Shown: positions 33,044-42,638, numbered from the stretch's first letter. The stretch: 64,000 nt of DNA from Sphingobacteriales bacterium (GCA_003963365.1 RXJG01000006.1:268495-332494); one strand, 5' to 3'. Notes: generated from the letters alone by a model not told the origin. Translations and numbers: made by a program.

Positions 33044-36000
33044 TTATCTTAAAAGAACAACAATCCCTTTACGGAATATTTTATTTCCTTTAAAATCTAT
33101 CCCTTCCGCCATCCAGGTAAATAATTGCATATTTTGATCCTGACCTTTCAATTTCCCATCCCAGCCCATGGAGGCATCTGCTGTTTTAAATACCTGTTGC
33201 CCCCAGCGGTTGTATATCATAAAATATTTAAACTGCTTTATCCCGACCGGTATGGCCTTAACTACATCATTGGTTCCATCTCCATTAGGTGTAAATACAT
33301 TGGGTACAAATATCTCTGGCGCCTTAAATACTTTTATTACAATATCATCCCTTCCTTCACAGCCTTGAGGCGTTATTGCGGTAACCACATATTTTATATC
33401 CCTGTCTGTGGTTGCTACCGGGTTAGGGATACCGGTATTGCTGAGTCCATATGCAGGCGACCATGAATAACTACTGAACCCGCTGTTATTTACATCCATC
33501 GCATTCAAAGGTAATGGCTCTCCTATAGCTATAGAAGTATCATTACCGGCAAACACTTGTGCCATTGGAGTAACGGTAACAGTGACGGTTTCATTATTAA
33601 GCGATTTACACCCTTTGGCATCAGTAACCTGCAGGGAATAAACAGTAGTGTTTAATGGTTTTGTTACCGTTGGTTTTTGAATGCTGCTGTTACTTAAATA
33701 GGTTGCAGGTGTCCATTGGTATTGTACACCGCCGCTACCATTTAACTGTATACTCTGCCCATAACAAACGGTAACATCAGCACCTGCATCAGCTACAGGT
33801 GCCGGGTTTACATTTACCGTTACAGAGTCTTTCTTTGCACAAATACCCAGTGCGGCTATTAAATAATATTTGGTGCTTACCAGTGGAGATGCAGATGGAT
33901 TTATAATAGCGGTATTATTGAGCCCGGCTGCAGGAAACCAGTTAAAAGCTGTTCCATTAGATATGCCTGATATGATAACCCCTGTTCCTTCACAAATAGT
34001 TTTATCCCCGGTGGTTGATAAGCTGAGGTTATCAGTTAATCCTACACTAATTGCTTTTTGTGCTGCGCATCCATTGGCATCTTTAACGATAGCAGTGTAG
34101 TTACCACTGGCCTTATTGGTAAAAATATTGCCAGCCTGGTAATTTACTCCGTCAACGCTGTATTGCAGGGGTGGAGTTCCGCCCGAAGCAGTAAGAGTAA
34201 TTTTACCATCATTATTTAAACAGGAAGCATTAACAGCTGTTGCTGTTAGCGTTGGCGAAGGAAAATTGGTAACAGTAACCTGCGTTGTATTTTTTAATCC
34301 TGCTGCATCTTTTACGGTAATAGTGTAGGTACCGTTAGGTAAATTACTAAATACATTAATGTTTTGGAAGTTAATACCATCTATTGAATACTCGTATGGA
34401 GTGGCGCCATTAGCTCCCACTGCTGTAATAGTGGCATTAGCAGTGCCGCATAAACCATTAACGCCTGTTGCGGTAACCATAGGGCAAATATTTTTTACAG
34501 TAACGGATACGGTATTAGTATAGCCCGGCCCATCTTTAACGGTAATGGTATAGTTACCGGCCTTTAAATTATTAAACAGTGTACTAGTTTGAAAATTAAT
34601 ACCGTCTATTGAATATTGATAAGGTGGTGTTCCACTATTTCCTGCCGCAGTAATACTTCCATTGCTGCTGCTGCATGTTTCATCTTTGGGGATGGCTGTT
34701 ACCTGTGGGCAATCAACGGGTATTACTATACTTTTTGAATCAATACAGCCATTTATATCTTTGACATAAAAAGTATAATTATTTCCGCCGGTAAGTGAAC
34801 CAAAAACATTATTTAGCTGATAATTAATTCCATCTTTACTATAGAAGAACCCTGCTGTACCACCTGACTGACTTACCGTTACACTACCATCCATATTTGA
34901 ACAGGATGCTGGTATAACTGTTAAATTAATTTGTGGACCTGCTATATTTCCCAGTGCAATATTTTTGGATGAAATTTTTCCTGTGGCATCTTTTACTGTC
35001 AATTTATAATTAGCAGCCGAAAGTCCTGTGAAAATATTATTGGTTTGAAAATTTACCCCGTCTATTGAATACAGATAAGGGCTGGTTCCACCCGCTACAT
35101 TTATTACAATGGAGCCATTACTGTTTCCGCAGGTAGAACTATTAGCAAAATAAGTAAAAGGCAAACAGGCATCATCTACTGTAATAGTGGTGGTGGCAAT
35201 AAACCCATTGGCATCTTTAATAGTGATGGTATAGTTACCAATTGCCAGTCCGGTAAACACTTTACTTGTTTGAAAATTTATTCCGTCTATTGAATAAGTA
35301 TATGGTGGCGTTCCCTTATTACCGGTAGCAGTTATGGTACCGTCATTCGTATTACAGGAAGCTCCTGTACTTACCGCCGTAACCAACGGACATTTATCAA
35401 CCACTGTAGTAAGTAATGATTGCAGGTTACCACTGGCATCTTTAGCTGTTATAGTATAATTGCCCGGGCGGAGCCCGGTAAATGTGTTACTGCTTTGATA
35501 ATTAATGCCATCTATTGTATACGTATAAGGTGGGCTTCCATTCGTTACCAAAATTGACACTGATCCATCACTTTGTCCGCATGATGCATCCGTTTCTGCA
35601 TAATCAATTATAACTACACAAGATTTAAATATAACATATCCTAAAGTGGCAATATTGCCAGAGTTATCTTTTATGTAGATCGTATAAATAGAAGGACCCA
35701 GATTGGGAAATGATCCACTGGCCTGGTAGTTTATACCATCAAGAGAATATAAAAAGGGACCATTGGCACTATTATCCCGGATATCAATAAAGCCTTCATT
35801 CGTACAGGCAGCAACACTGGCATTTAAGCTCAGGGGTCTGTTGCAGGAAGCAAAGGTGTTAAAAATGGTAAATCCTAAACATCCATTAGCATCTTTTATA
35901 AAAAATTCATAAAAGCCCTGGGAAAGGTTGGAAAAACTATTGCTGGTTTGATAATTAATAGCATCTATACTATACAAATACGGAGGTGTGCCACCTGATC

Positions 36001-36571
36001 CGGCCAGGGTAACTACTCCATTTGTAGAACCACATCCAACTAACCCCGAATAGTTGCTAACAGCAACAGTGGCCCGGTTATAAGTATTCGTTATTGTAAC
36101 TGTTGTGGTGGTAACGTTTCCGGCAGCATCTTTTACCGTTACTGTATGATTACCCTGGTATATATTCTGAAAATTACCATTGTTTTGTGTGTAGCTGTCT
36201 ACCCTAAAAGTATATGGGGGTGTGCCTCCTGTTGCCTGGATAATAATGCTCCCGTTTGTATAACCACAGGTAGAGTTGGCAGTAGTAATAGTTAAATTAA
36301 CAGGGCCTGCAACCCTAAACACTTTACTGTTATCAACATCTTTATAATTGCTGGTACTGATTACTCTGTTTATAACAGAAGAGAAATAATCATTATTCTT
36401 TTTACGGAGATTAGAGTCATCAGATTTATTCAACCGGAATTCAACCCGGTTACCATATGTTCTGTTGTTTTTTAATCCTGGCCTTTGCGCATAAACATTA
36501 CCAATCACCATGCAGGTGATAAAAAGAAGACAGACAATACATTTAAGTATGATAAGATATTTGCGGGGCAT
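33044..36571 (-). CDS. SprB-repeat giant surface protein with T9SS C-terminal domain
   Basis: An 1175-residue exported protein: signal peptide to about residue 28 (GNVYAQ), about ten tandem SprB-type repeats of 75-80 residues each built on GGTPPYxYSIDGINFQ and a closing GNYTITVKDANG (about 90-860), two Ig-like/CHU_C type domains (about 860-1070), and a type B T9SS C-terminal domain (VPNVFTPNGDGTND to KGIVVLLR). Such proteins are secreted by the type IX system and serve in adhesion or gliding. No PorP/SprF gene is adjacent, unlike for the giant at 22-27 kb. The repeats are also visible at the DNA level with a period of about 230 bases. Confidence 0.92.
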   Translation of the reverse strand: MPRKYLIILKCIVCLLFITCMVIGNVYAQRPGLKNNRTYGNRVEFRLNKSDDSNLRKKNNDYFSSVINRVISTSNYKDVDNSKVFRVAGPVNLTITTANSTCGYTNGSIIIQATGGTPPYTFRVDSYTQNNGNFQNIYQGNHTVTVKDAAGNVTTTTVTITNTYNRATVAVSNYSGLVGCGSTNGVVTLAGSGGTPPYLYSIDAINYQTSNSFSNLSQGFYEFFIKDANGCLGFTIFNTFASCNRPLSLNASVAACTNEGFIDIRDNSANGPFLYSLDGINYQASGSFPNLGPSIYTIYIKDNSGNIATLGYVIFKSCVVIIDYAETDASCGQSDGSVSILVTNGSPPYTYTIDGINYQSSNTFTGLRPGNYTITAKDASGNLQSLLTTVVDKCPLVTAVSTGASCNTNDGTITATGNKGTPPYTYSIDGINFQTSKVFTGLAIGNYTITIKDANGFIATTTITVDDACLPFTYFANSSTCGNSNGSIVINVAGGTSPYLYSIDGVNFQTNNIFTGLSAANYKLTVKDATGKISSKNIALGNIAGPQINLTVIPASCSNMDGSVTVSQSGGTAGFFYSKDGINYQLNNVFGSLTGGNNYTFYVKDINGCIDSKSIVIPVDCPQVTAIPKDETCSSSNGSITAAGNSGTPPYQYSIDGINFQTSTLFNNLKAGNYTITVKDGPGYTNTVSVTVKNICPMVTATGVNGLCGTANATITAVGANGATPYEYSIDGINFQNINVFSNLPNGTYTITVKDAAGLKNTTQVTVTNFPSPTLTATAVNASCLNNDGKITLTASGGTPPLQYSVDGVNYQAGNIFTNKASGNYTAIVKDANGCAAQKAISVGLTDNLSLSTTGDKTICEGTGVIISGISNGTAFNWFPAAGLNNTAIINPSASPLVSTKYYLIAALGICAKKDSVTVNVNPAPVADAGADVTVCYGQSIQLNGSGGVQYQWTPATYLSNSSIQKPTVTKPLNTTVYSLQVTDAKGCKSLNNETVTVTVTPMAQVFAGNDTSIAIGEPLPLNAMDVNNSGFSSYSWSPAYGLSNTGIPNPVATTDRDIKYVVTAITPQGCEGRDDIVIKVFKAPEIFVPNVFTPNGDGTNDVVKAIPVGIKQFKYFMIYNRWGQQVFKTADASMGWDGKLKGQDQNMQLFTWMAEGIDFKGNKIFRKGIVVLLR

Positions 36572-36917
36572 TACTAAATACAGATTTAAAAAGATTTTTA
36601 CGGCATAAATATATTTAATTCGGTGTGAATTATTAATCTGATATTACCACAAACCTTTTTAATATAAAACAAAGGGATCTTTATTTACCGCCTGCATTTG
36701 GAAAAGGGTGGTTATATATATCCAAAATTTCTATTAGTTGAAGATTGTCAGTATTAGTCTACTTGGATTGTTTTAAGCCAGGCACATGTTTTAATACTAA
36801 GCCGCACCGGCTTGCCGTTGCTGGTAGCCTTACCTGCAACCGCCGTATGCAACAATTGTGGGTAAGGCTGCCATCAGTAGCAGTGCATTCAGAATTAAGC
36901 ATTATGCTTTCTGCTTC
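36572..36917. other. Intergenic region with an inverted repeat
   Basis: No gene is supported. The first 150 bases are A/T-rich and hold the promoter of the SprB-repeat gene (minus). GGTAGCCTTACC (36823-36834) pairs with GGTAAGGCTGCC (36861-36872; one G-T pair) around a 26-base loop. No T-run follows on either side, so it is not a classical terminator. Confidence 0.55.
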
Positions 36918-38249
36918 TCACAGCTTAGGCAAAGCATAGCCGTTGTGGTAGTGCTTCATCAGGTACTGTTTGTTGATAGCGGCATCGGTAAACTGTGCCG
37001 TGGCTTTATCCCAGCTTAGTTTTTTATTGCTGCGGAAAGCAATATTGCCCATTTGTGCTACGGTGGCTATTTTGGCTCCTTCTTCTATGGAACAGTGCAG
37101 GTTTTCCAGCTTTCTTGATTTTACGGCGGCTACAAAGTTTTCCCAATGTTTATCCAGCCCGTTATCCATTTTCTGCTCAAGCGGATGGGCTATTTTGTTT
37201 TTGCTTTGTTTTTCTTCTATCACTTCCCAGCCTCCCCTGTCTAATACCAGCGTTCCGTTATTACCGATAAAGGCGATACCGTGGTCCCGGCCGTAGGAAC
37301 CATTGTCAATACCCATGGCGGAATCCCATACCAGGTTAAACCCGTCAAACTCGTAGAGGGTGGTTAGGGTGTCAGGCGTTTCTTCATACAGGTCGGGATA
37401 GGCAAATCTGCCACCCATGGCTACAATCGTTTTTGGTACAGAGGCTTTCATGCCGAGGAGGGCATAGTCCAGCAGGTGTACGCCCCAGTCAGTCATCAGT
37501 CCGCCGGCATAATCCCAAAACCAGCGGAAATGAAAATGAAAACGGCTGGCATTAAAAGGTCTTGTGGCGGCAGGGCCCAGCCATTGCTTATAATCCACTC
37601 CTGCCGGCGGGGCACTATCGGGCACCACGGGTTGGGGCCGCATCCATCCCTGGTAACACCATACTTTAACGGTGCGGATATTGCCTAGCTGTCCGCTGTG
37701 CACCATGTCCAAAGCGTTGGCAAAATGCTGCTGGCTGCGCTGCCACTGTCCGGCTTGTACTACCCTGTTGTATTTTTTTTGAGCAGCTATCATTGCCCGG
37801 CATTCCATAATGGAATTGCCTACGGGTTTTTCCACGTACACATCTTTACCGGCCTGGCAGGCATGGATCATAATGAGGGCATGCCAGTGATCAGGCGTGC
37901 CGATGATAACGGCATCAATCTCTTTTTGGTCTAACAGCTTGCGGTAATCTTTATATTGTTTAATACCGGATACATCAGCCCCGGTGGCCGCTAATTCTTT
38001 TAATCGCTTATCTATTACATTCTGATCCACATCACATACGGCCAGCAGTTTTACTCCGGGTATTTTTAAAGCAGCCGTTACATTGGCCCATCCCATACCA
38101 TTAATGCCGATAGCACCGATGTTCAACTGGTCAGATGGAGCGATGCGGTTTTTAAAAATACTAAAGGCTTCTGCCGGTATAGCGCTGACTAATAATCCTC
38201 CGCCCACTAAAAGGGAAGATTGCTGAAGGAATTTTTTTCTTGAATGCAT
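36918..38249 (-). CDS. Gfo/Idh/MocA-family oxidoreductase, exported
   Basis: Start at the ATG at 38249 (the frame opens at 38288) because it gives HSRKKFLQQSSLLVGGG, a Tat-like leader in which the second arginine is replaced by lysine. The mature protein has a Rossmann fold (IGAIGINGMGWANV), the catalytic EKPVG and GGLMTDWGVHLLDYAL. About 443 residues, as in secreted members related to GH109-type or sugar dehydrogenases of Bacteroidota. It would oxidise or epimerise a sugar with NAD(P); substrate unknown. G/C content is higher than in the neighbouring genes. Confidence 0.9.
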   Translation of the reverse strand: MHSRKKFLQQSSLLVGGGLLVSAIPAEAFSIFKNRIAPSDQLNIGAIGINGMGWANVTAALKIPGVKLLAVCDVDQNVIDKRLKELAATGADVSGIKQYKDYRKLLDQKEIDAVIIGTPDHWHALIMIHACQAGKDVYVEKPVGNSIMECRAMIAAQKKYNRVVQAGQWQRSQQHFANALDMVHSGQLGNIRTVKVWCYQGWMRPQPVVPDSAPPAGVDYKQWLGPAATRPFNASRFHFHFRWFWDYAGGLMTDWGVHLLDYALLGMKASVPKTIVAMGGRFAYPDLYEETPDTLTTLYEFDGFNLVWDSAMGIDNGSYGRDHGIAFIGNNGTLVLDRGGWEVIEEKQSKNKIAHPLEQKMDNGLDKHWENFVAAVKSRKLENLHCSIEEGAKIATVAQMGNIAFRSNKKLSWDKATAQFTDAAINKQYLMKHYHNGYALPKL

Positions 38250-38300
38250 AGCGTTGCGGTTGAGTGTGATAGTGTTGATGAGGTACAAGCTACGAAAAAG

Positions 38301-38490
38301 TTGCTGGTTGAAGAGTTTAAAGGTTGAAGGATTGAAGGGTTTAAAGTTTATAGAGAAAAGAACATTTTAAGTTCATTTTTGATGGTGCGTAGCGGATAGA
38401 AAGAAAGTTTTCCCATTCAAAATTCAACATTCAACATTTAAAATAGTGTATTCCCTCTTCTTCATTCAAAATTTAGCTTTCAAAATAAAT
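38301..38490. repeat. Heptamer array between MgtE and Gfo/Idh genes
   Basis: On the left are GTTGAAG, AGGTTGA, AGGATTG; on the right CATTCAA, AATTCAA, CATTCAA, CATTTAA (38414-38441), then CATTCAA, AATTTAG, CTTTCAA, AATAAAT (38463-38490). The last word touches the MgtE stop codon (38492-38490). Left and right groups are opposite in sense. Confidence 0.75.
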
Positions 38491-39872
38491 CACAATAACG
38501 TTCCTTTTAAAATAAAGGCTGCAATGGTAAAATAAATAACCAGCCCTGTTACATCCACAAGTGTTGCCACTAAGGGTGCAGAGGAGGCCGCAGGGTCGAG
38601 ATTAACCCGCTTGAGTAAGATGGGTATCATAGAGCCGCTGAGGGTGCCCCACATGACAATGCCTATCAGTGAAAAGAAGATGGTAACAGCCAGTAAAAAC
38701 CAATGCTGTCCATAGTCAAAGAAATGCAGCTCCTGCCACAGGGTAATGCGCACAAAACCAATTACCCCCAGGATAAACCCAAGGGTAAGCCCGGAGAGAA
38801 TTTCCCGTCGCATCACAAACCACCAGTCTTTCAGTGTTAGTTCTTTAAGCGACATCGCCCGGATGATTAACGTAGCCGCCTGTGAGCCGCTATTGCCACC
38901 ACTGGAAATAATCAAGGGTACAAATAATGCCAGCACTACGGCTTTGGCAATCTCTGCATCAAAATAACCCATGGCCGTAGCCGTAAGCATCTCCCCCACA
39001 AATAATATAATAAGCCAGGTGGCCCTTTTTTTAACGAGGGAGAAGAAACTGGTTTTTACATAGGGATAGTCCAGCCCTTCCACGCCACCAAATTTCTGGA
39101 TATCACGGGTATCCTTTTGTTCTGCTACATCCAGCACATCATCCACGGTAAGTACCCCCATCAGTATATTTTCTTCGTTGGTAACGGGGAGTACCACCCT
39201 GTCGTACTCTTTAAACTTTACCACTGCATCCTCTTTGGTGTCACGCATGTGCAGAGTTACACAAAAGCCATCCAGTAAGTCGGCCACTTTTTTATCGGGT
39301 TCATTTAATACCAGTTTGCGGATGGGAACATCATCAATGAGTTTACCTTCCTGGTCCACAACATATATTACATTGGCAGTTTCATTATCCTTATGGTTAC
39401 GCCGCAGGTGCTCTATGGCCTGTGCGATGGTTTTTTCCGTGGTGATAGTGGCAAACTCGGTATTAATAAGCCTGGCCACAGTGTTTTCCGGGTAACCCAG
39501 CAGGTCCAGTACAGCATCCCTGTTTTTGGGCTCCAGTAAATCAAGAAAATGGGATCGTTCCAGGCCCTTAACGGCGGTGTAAAAAGTCATCCGGTCGTCA
39601 CTGCTCAGTTTGTTAAGGATAAAGGAAGCCCGGTCTTTTGTGATAACCCGTATAATTTTTATCTGTAATAAAATATCCAGGTAAGGAAAAACTTTCAGCT
39701 GGCTTTCGGTAGGCAGCATCCTGAACCCTTTAAGGGATGTTTTATATGGCACACCGGAGAGCATTTTCGCTACTTCGGCAGGATGAATTTCTTTATTGGT
39801 TTTTACAATACCAAGGAGGCCGGTAAAATCGCCTTTGAGCAGTTTACGGGTAATTTCTAATAAACTAAACAT
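38490..39872 (-). CDS. mgtE: Magnesium transporter MgtE
   Basis: A 460-residue protein with the MgtE layout: N-terminal helical domain (about 25-130), paired CBS domains (about 135-260), a plug helix and five transmembrane helices (about 285-455) with GGNSGSQAATLIIRAM and the pore-lining region PLIISSGGNSG. Forms a homodimeric Mg2+ channel in the inner membrane that is gated by Mg2+ binding between the N and CBS domains. Probably acts in Mg2+ homeostasis. Lies between heptamer arrays on both sides. Confidence 0.95.
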   Translation of the reverse strand: MFSLLEITRKLLKGDFTGLLGIVKTNKEIHPAEVAKMLSGVPYKTSLKGFRMLPTESQLKVFPYLDILLQIKIIRVITKDRASFILNKLSSDDRMTFYTAVKGLERSHFLDLLEPKNRDAVLDLLGYPENTVARLINTEFATITTEKTIAQAIEHLRRNHKDNETANVIYVVDQEGKLIDDVPIRKLVLNEPDKKVADLLDGFCVTLHMRDTKEDAVVKFKEYDRVVLPVTNEENILMGVLTVDDVLDVAEQKDTRDIQKFGGVEGLDYPYVKTSFFSLVKKRATWLIILFVGEMLTATAMGYFDAEIAKAVVLALFVPLIISSGGNSGSQAATLIIRAMSLKELTLKDWWFVMRREILSGLTLGFILGVIGFVRITLWQELHFFDYGQHWFLLAVTIFFSLIGIVMWGTLSGSMIPILLKRVNLDPAASSAPLVATLVDVTGLVIYFTIAAFILKGTLL

Positions 39873-39974
39873 GCCGGTAGCATTTATCTGGTTATGTATT
39901 ACTGTAAAATAAAGGATTATGGGGAGAATTGGTATAATTAATGGTTAATAAAGGGGCTGAAAGCAATGAGTAGT

Positions 39975-40164
39975 GTTTATGGTTTATGGTTCATTGATCA
40001 TAGTAAGAAGGCTTCGAGATAGACGATAGACGACTGACCATTGACGATTGACCATTGACCATTGACCATTGACAATTGACAATTGACAATTGACCATTGA
40101 CAATCGACAATTGGCTACTCACAATTTATCATTCAACATTCAACATTCAACACTCAACATAAAA
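39975..40164. repeat. Longest heptamer array, 21 words in register
   Basis: From 40018 to 40164 there are 21 uninterrupted 7-base words. They begin as GATAGAC, GACTGAC, continue as CATTGAC (five copies), GATTGAC, AATTGAC (three), then turn into AATTTAT and CATTCAA (three), CACTCAA and CATAAAA without loss of register. On the left (39975-40017) words such as ATGGTTT, ATGGTTC are the complement of the CATTGAC type. Ends 20 bases before the DEAD-box helicase stop. The left part carries the core that is shared with 41.8 and 44.3 kb. Confidence 0.92.
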
Positions 40165-40184
40165 TACTCCAACCCGCAATTCTT

Positions 40185-41423
40185 CTACGCCTGCCTGAAC
40201 GTTCTGCCACTTCTTCCTCCACGGCGCATGGCGCTGAAGGATGGCACTGCAGCTACTGCTGCTTTTACCGGTTCGCTGTGCATCATCTTATTATCGAATG
40301 GATGGTCTTTTACAACGGGGATGGTTTTCTTGATCAGTTTTTGTATATCGTTTAAAAAACTTTTTTCACTCCAGTCGCAGAAAGAGATGGCGGTGCCTTC
40401 TGCTCCTGCCCTGCCGGTACGGCCAATACGGTGTACATACGTTTCCGGTATATTGGGTAAATCGTAATTGAGTACATGAGTAAGGTCATCTATATCAATA
40501 CCACGGGCAGCAATATCGGTAGCTACCAGCACCCGGGTTTTGCGGTTTTTAAAATTCTCCAGTGCTCTCTGGCGGGCATTCTGAATTTTATCACCATGAA
40601 TGGCTTCTGTGCGGATGCCGGCATTGTTTAAGTGTTTGGCCAGCCTGTCCGCATGGTGTTTCATCTGTATAAACACCAGCATGGTTTTAATGCTTTCATC
40701 TTTTAATATATGTACCAGCAAACTTAATTTCTGCAGTTTATCTACAAAATATACCTGCTGGTTAATAATATCTACTGTACTGGAAACAGGTGTTACTTCC
40801 ACCTTTACCGGGTTATGGAGCAGCATACCGGCTAATTGTTTTATTTCACCCGGCATAGTGGCAGAGAAAAACAGGGTTTGTTTTTTTGCGGGCAGTTTGG
40901 CGATGATGCGTTTAACATCATGCACAAAGCCCATATCGAGCATACGGTCGGCTTCATCTAATACAAAGTAGTTGATACTGTGCAGGTCAACAATGCGTTG
41001 CTGCATAAGGTCTAATAACCGACCGGGGGTGGCGACGATAATGTCTACCCCGCTGCGGATGGCTTTGGCCTGTGCAAATTGTTTTACCCCGCCAAATACC
41101 ACCTGGTGTTTAAAAGGCAGAAAGCGGCCATAGGCAGTAATGCTTTCGCCAATCTGAATGGCCAGTTCACGGGTGGGTGTTAAGATGAGTGTTTGCAAAC
41201 GGTGGGCGGGTGGCTGACCGTTTAATTGCTGATGCATTAACTGCAAAATGGGAATAGTAAAGGCAGCTGTTTTGCCGGTACCGGTTTGGGCACAGCCTAA
41301 TAAATCCCGTCCCTCTAATACGGGGGGAATGGCCTGTTGCTGAATGGGTGTGGGGGTGGTGTACCCTTCTTTGCTCAATGCAGCTTTTACAGGCTCAATG
41401 AGCGGTAAATTGTTAAATGACAC
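40185..41423 (-). CDS. DEAD-box RNA helicase
   Basis: A 412-residue ATP-dependent RNA helicase with Q motif TPTPIQQQAIP, Walker A AQTGTGKT, PTRELA, DEADRMLD, SAT and HRIGRTGRAG, followed by a short basic tail (RRGGRSGRTFRQ). The size and tail are like the RhlE group. Works in RNA unwinding, ribosome assembly or mRNA decay. The -7 element TATCTTTG at 41570-41563 would give a leader of about 135 bases, a feature common in cold-induced genes. It lies near an RRM protein and a cold-shock-domain protein. Confidence 0.94.
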   Translation of the reverse strand: MSFNNLPLIEPVKAALSKEGYTTPTPIQQQAIPPVLEGRDLLGCAQTGTGKTAAFTIPILQLMHQQLNGQPPAHRLQTLILTPTRELAIQIGESITAYGRFLPFKHQVVFGGVKQFAQAKAIRSGVDIIVATPGRLLDLMQQRIVDLHSINYFVLDEADRMLDMGFVHDVKRIIAKLPAKKQTLFFSATMPGEIKQLAGMLLHNPVKVEVTPVSSTVDIINQQVYFVDKLQKLSLLVHILKDESIKTMLVFIQMKHHADRLAKHLNNAGIRTEAIHGDKIQNARQRALENFKNRKTRVLVATDIAARGIDIDDLTHVLNYDLPNIPETYVHRIGRTGRAGAEGTAISFCDWSEKSFLNDIQKLIKKTIPVVKDHPFDNKMMHSEPVKAAVAAVPSFSAMRRGGRSGRTFRQA

Positions 41424-41562
41424 GAAAAACTGTTTTAATTAAAAATTTGTGATAAGGCTACCAGCAATACACTGATACTTTATCTGCCTTACGTTAACAC
41501 ATCACAATATTTGAGGAGGAATTATACTACACAAACAGGGAGAGGGGTAACATTAAGAAATG

Positions 41563-41570
41563 CAAAGATA
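41563..41570 (-). promoter_or_regulatory. -7 promoter element of the DEAD-box helicase gene
   Basis: TATCTTTG on the minus strand fits TAnnTTTG, about 140 bases before the start codon, so the transcript has a long untranslated leader. Confidence 0.5.
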
Positions 41571-41598
41571 GTGATTTTTGTTGAATGCGGGGAAAGAA

Positions 41599-41682
41599 GA
41601 TGACAGATGACTGTTGATGGATGGCCGTTGACGGATGACCGTTGACGGATGACCGTTGATAGAGGGCTGTTGACAAATGAAT
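41599..41682. repeat. Heptamer array with alternating words
   Basis: Twelve 7-base words in register. The middle part alternates between GTTGACG and GATGACC, giving a 14-base period. It lies in the region between the DEAD-box and RRM genes, upstream of both. Confidence 0.85.
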
Positions 41683-41739
41683 GGAAGACGGTGCCGGATT
41701 ATTAGTTACCAGTAGCTTATTGAAAGTTAAAGGGCTTGT

Positions 41740-41932
41740 GATTGAGTGTTGGTGGTTGATGGTTCATAAGTGAGGCAATGAGGCACTATGTCAGCGAGCA
41801 GTAAATTTTAGCTTTTGAGTTCATTGATTGTAGCAAGAAGGCTTTTATCATTCAGGATTGACGACTGCCCATTGACCATTGACCATTCACCATTCACTAT
41901 TCACAATTTATTATTCAACATTTAAAATAAAA
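41740..41932. repeat. Heptamer array with shared core, second copy
   Basis: Left part with GTGATTG, AGTGTTG, GTGGTTG, ATGGTTC, then the core (TTCATTGATTGTAGCAAGAA at 41820) and a right arm of eleven words from 41856 to 41932 (GATTGAC, GACTGCC, CATTGAC, CATTGAC, CATTCAC and so on). Order and words follow the copy at 39.98 kb. Confidence 0.88.
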
Positions 41933-41955
41933 CCCTCTTCCCCACTTTAAAAGCT

Positions 41956-41963
41956 TATCTTCG
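41956..41963 (+). promoter_or_regulatory. -7 promoter element of the RRM gene
   Basis: TATCTTCG fits the Bacteroidota -7 pattern and would give a leader of about 115 bases before the RRM start codon. The region 41424-41955 holds only the heptamer arrays and the two divergent promoters. Confidence 0.45.
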
Positions 41964-42085
41964 CAGCAGACAGTTTGAGTCATCTTGTCTTGTAAATGAA
42001 TAATATTTAATTCCCTTCTTTCCGTTATTCTTCTTTTACATCTCCATTTGCTCAGGCAATTCATCAACTTAATTATTTTATCAAA

Positions 42086-42367
42086 ATGAATCTCTATGTA
42101 TCTAATCTCGGTTTTAATGTAACCGATAACGAATTAGCCAAATTATTTGCTCCTTATGGGACCGTAAGTTCGGCTAAGGTCATTATGGACAAATTTACTC
42201 AACAGAGCCGTGGTTTTGGTTTTGTAGAAATGAGCGACGATACAGCCGCCGGCAAAGCCATCAGTGAGCTCAACGGAAAAATAGTGGATGGAAGAGCACT
42301 AAAAATAAGTGAAGCGAGACCAAGAGAAGAACGCAGCAATAACCGCCCTTCTTCCAAACGCTGGTAA
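42086..42367 (+). CDS. RRM RNA-binding protein
   Basis: A 93-residue protein that is nearly all one RNA recognition motif: RNP2 LYVSNL at residues 3-8, RNP1 RGFGFVEM at about 42-49, and a basic tail (ARPREERSNNRPSSKRW). Such single-RRM proteins occur in cyanobacteria and Bacteroidota and are often cold-induced. Likely binds single-stranded RNA. Followed by an 81-residue orphan and a cold-shock-domain protein on the same strand. Confidence 0.93.
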   Translation: MNLYVSNLGFNVTDNELAKLFAPYGTVSSAKVIMDKFTQQSRGFGFVEMSDDTAAGKAISELNGKIVDGRALKISEARPREERSNNRPSSKRW

Positions 42368-42392
42368 TTATTATTCACATAAATTTTTTTAC

Positions 42393-42638
42393 ATGACAGC
42401 AGAAATGATAGAAAAATTCCTGGAAAACAAAGCAGGAAAAAATGCAACCGTCAATATTCATTTTAAAGAGCGAAATACCATTACCGGGATTTTTGTAAAA
42501 GGCAGGGATTATGAGGAAATGAAATCCAAAAACTTCTGGCGGATAGTCAATACTAATGTGGCCGCCGACTGGAACGAAACAAAAGACATGGGCTTATCCC
42601 GCCTGTACAACGGTTTATCCTTTACCAAACTATCGTAG
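42393..42638 (+). CDS. Small conserved-looking protein of the RNA-binding group
   Basis: 81 residues from the ATG at 42393 (25 bases after the RRM gene); an upstream GTG is inside the RRM gene and is not used. Sequence MTAEMIEKFLENKAGKNATV then IHFKERNTITGIFVKGRDYEEMKSKNFWRIVN reads as a small SH3/Sm-like beta barrel with strands of NVTVNIHFK, ITGIFVKGRD and FWRIVN. That fold would fit an Hfq-like RNA-binding role, but no signature is conclusive. Cotranscribed with the RRM gene. Confidence 0.65.
   Translation: MTAEMIEKFLENKAGKNATVNIHFKERNTITGIFVKGRDYEEMKSKNFWRIVNTNVAADWNETKDMGLSRLYNGLSFTKLS

Noticed and set aside
40018-40164. Possible CRISPR array because of dense short repeats
   Set aside because: The period is 7 bases, there are no spacers or 23-47-base repeats, and no cas genes are near.
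40090-40467. A 125-codon plus-strand frame
   Set aside because: Its start is a translation of the heptamer array and the rest is antisense to the DEAD-box helicase.
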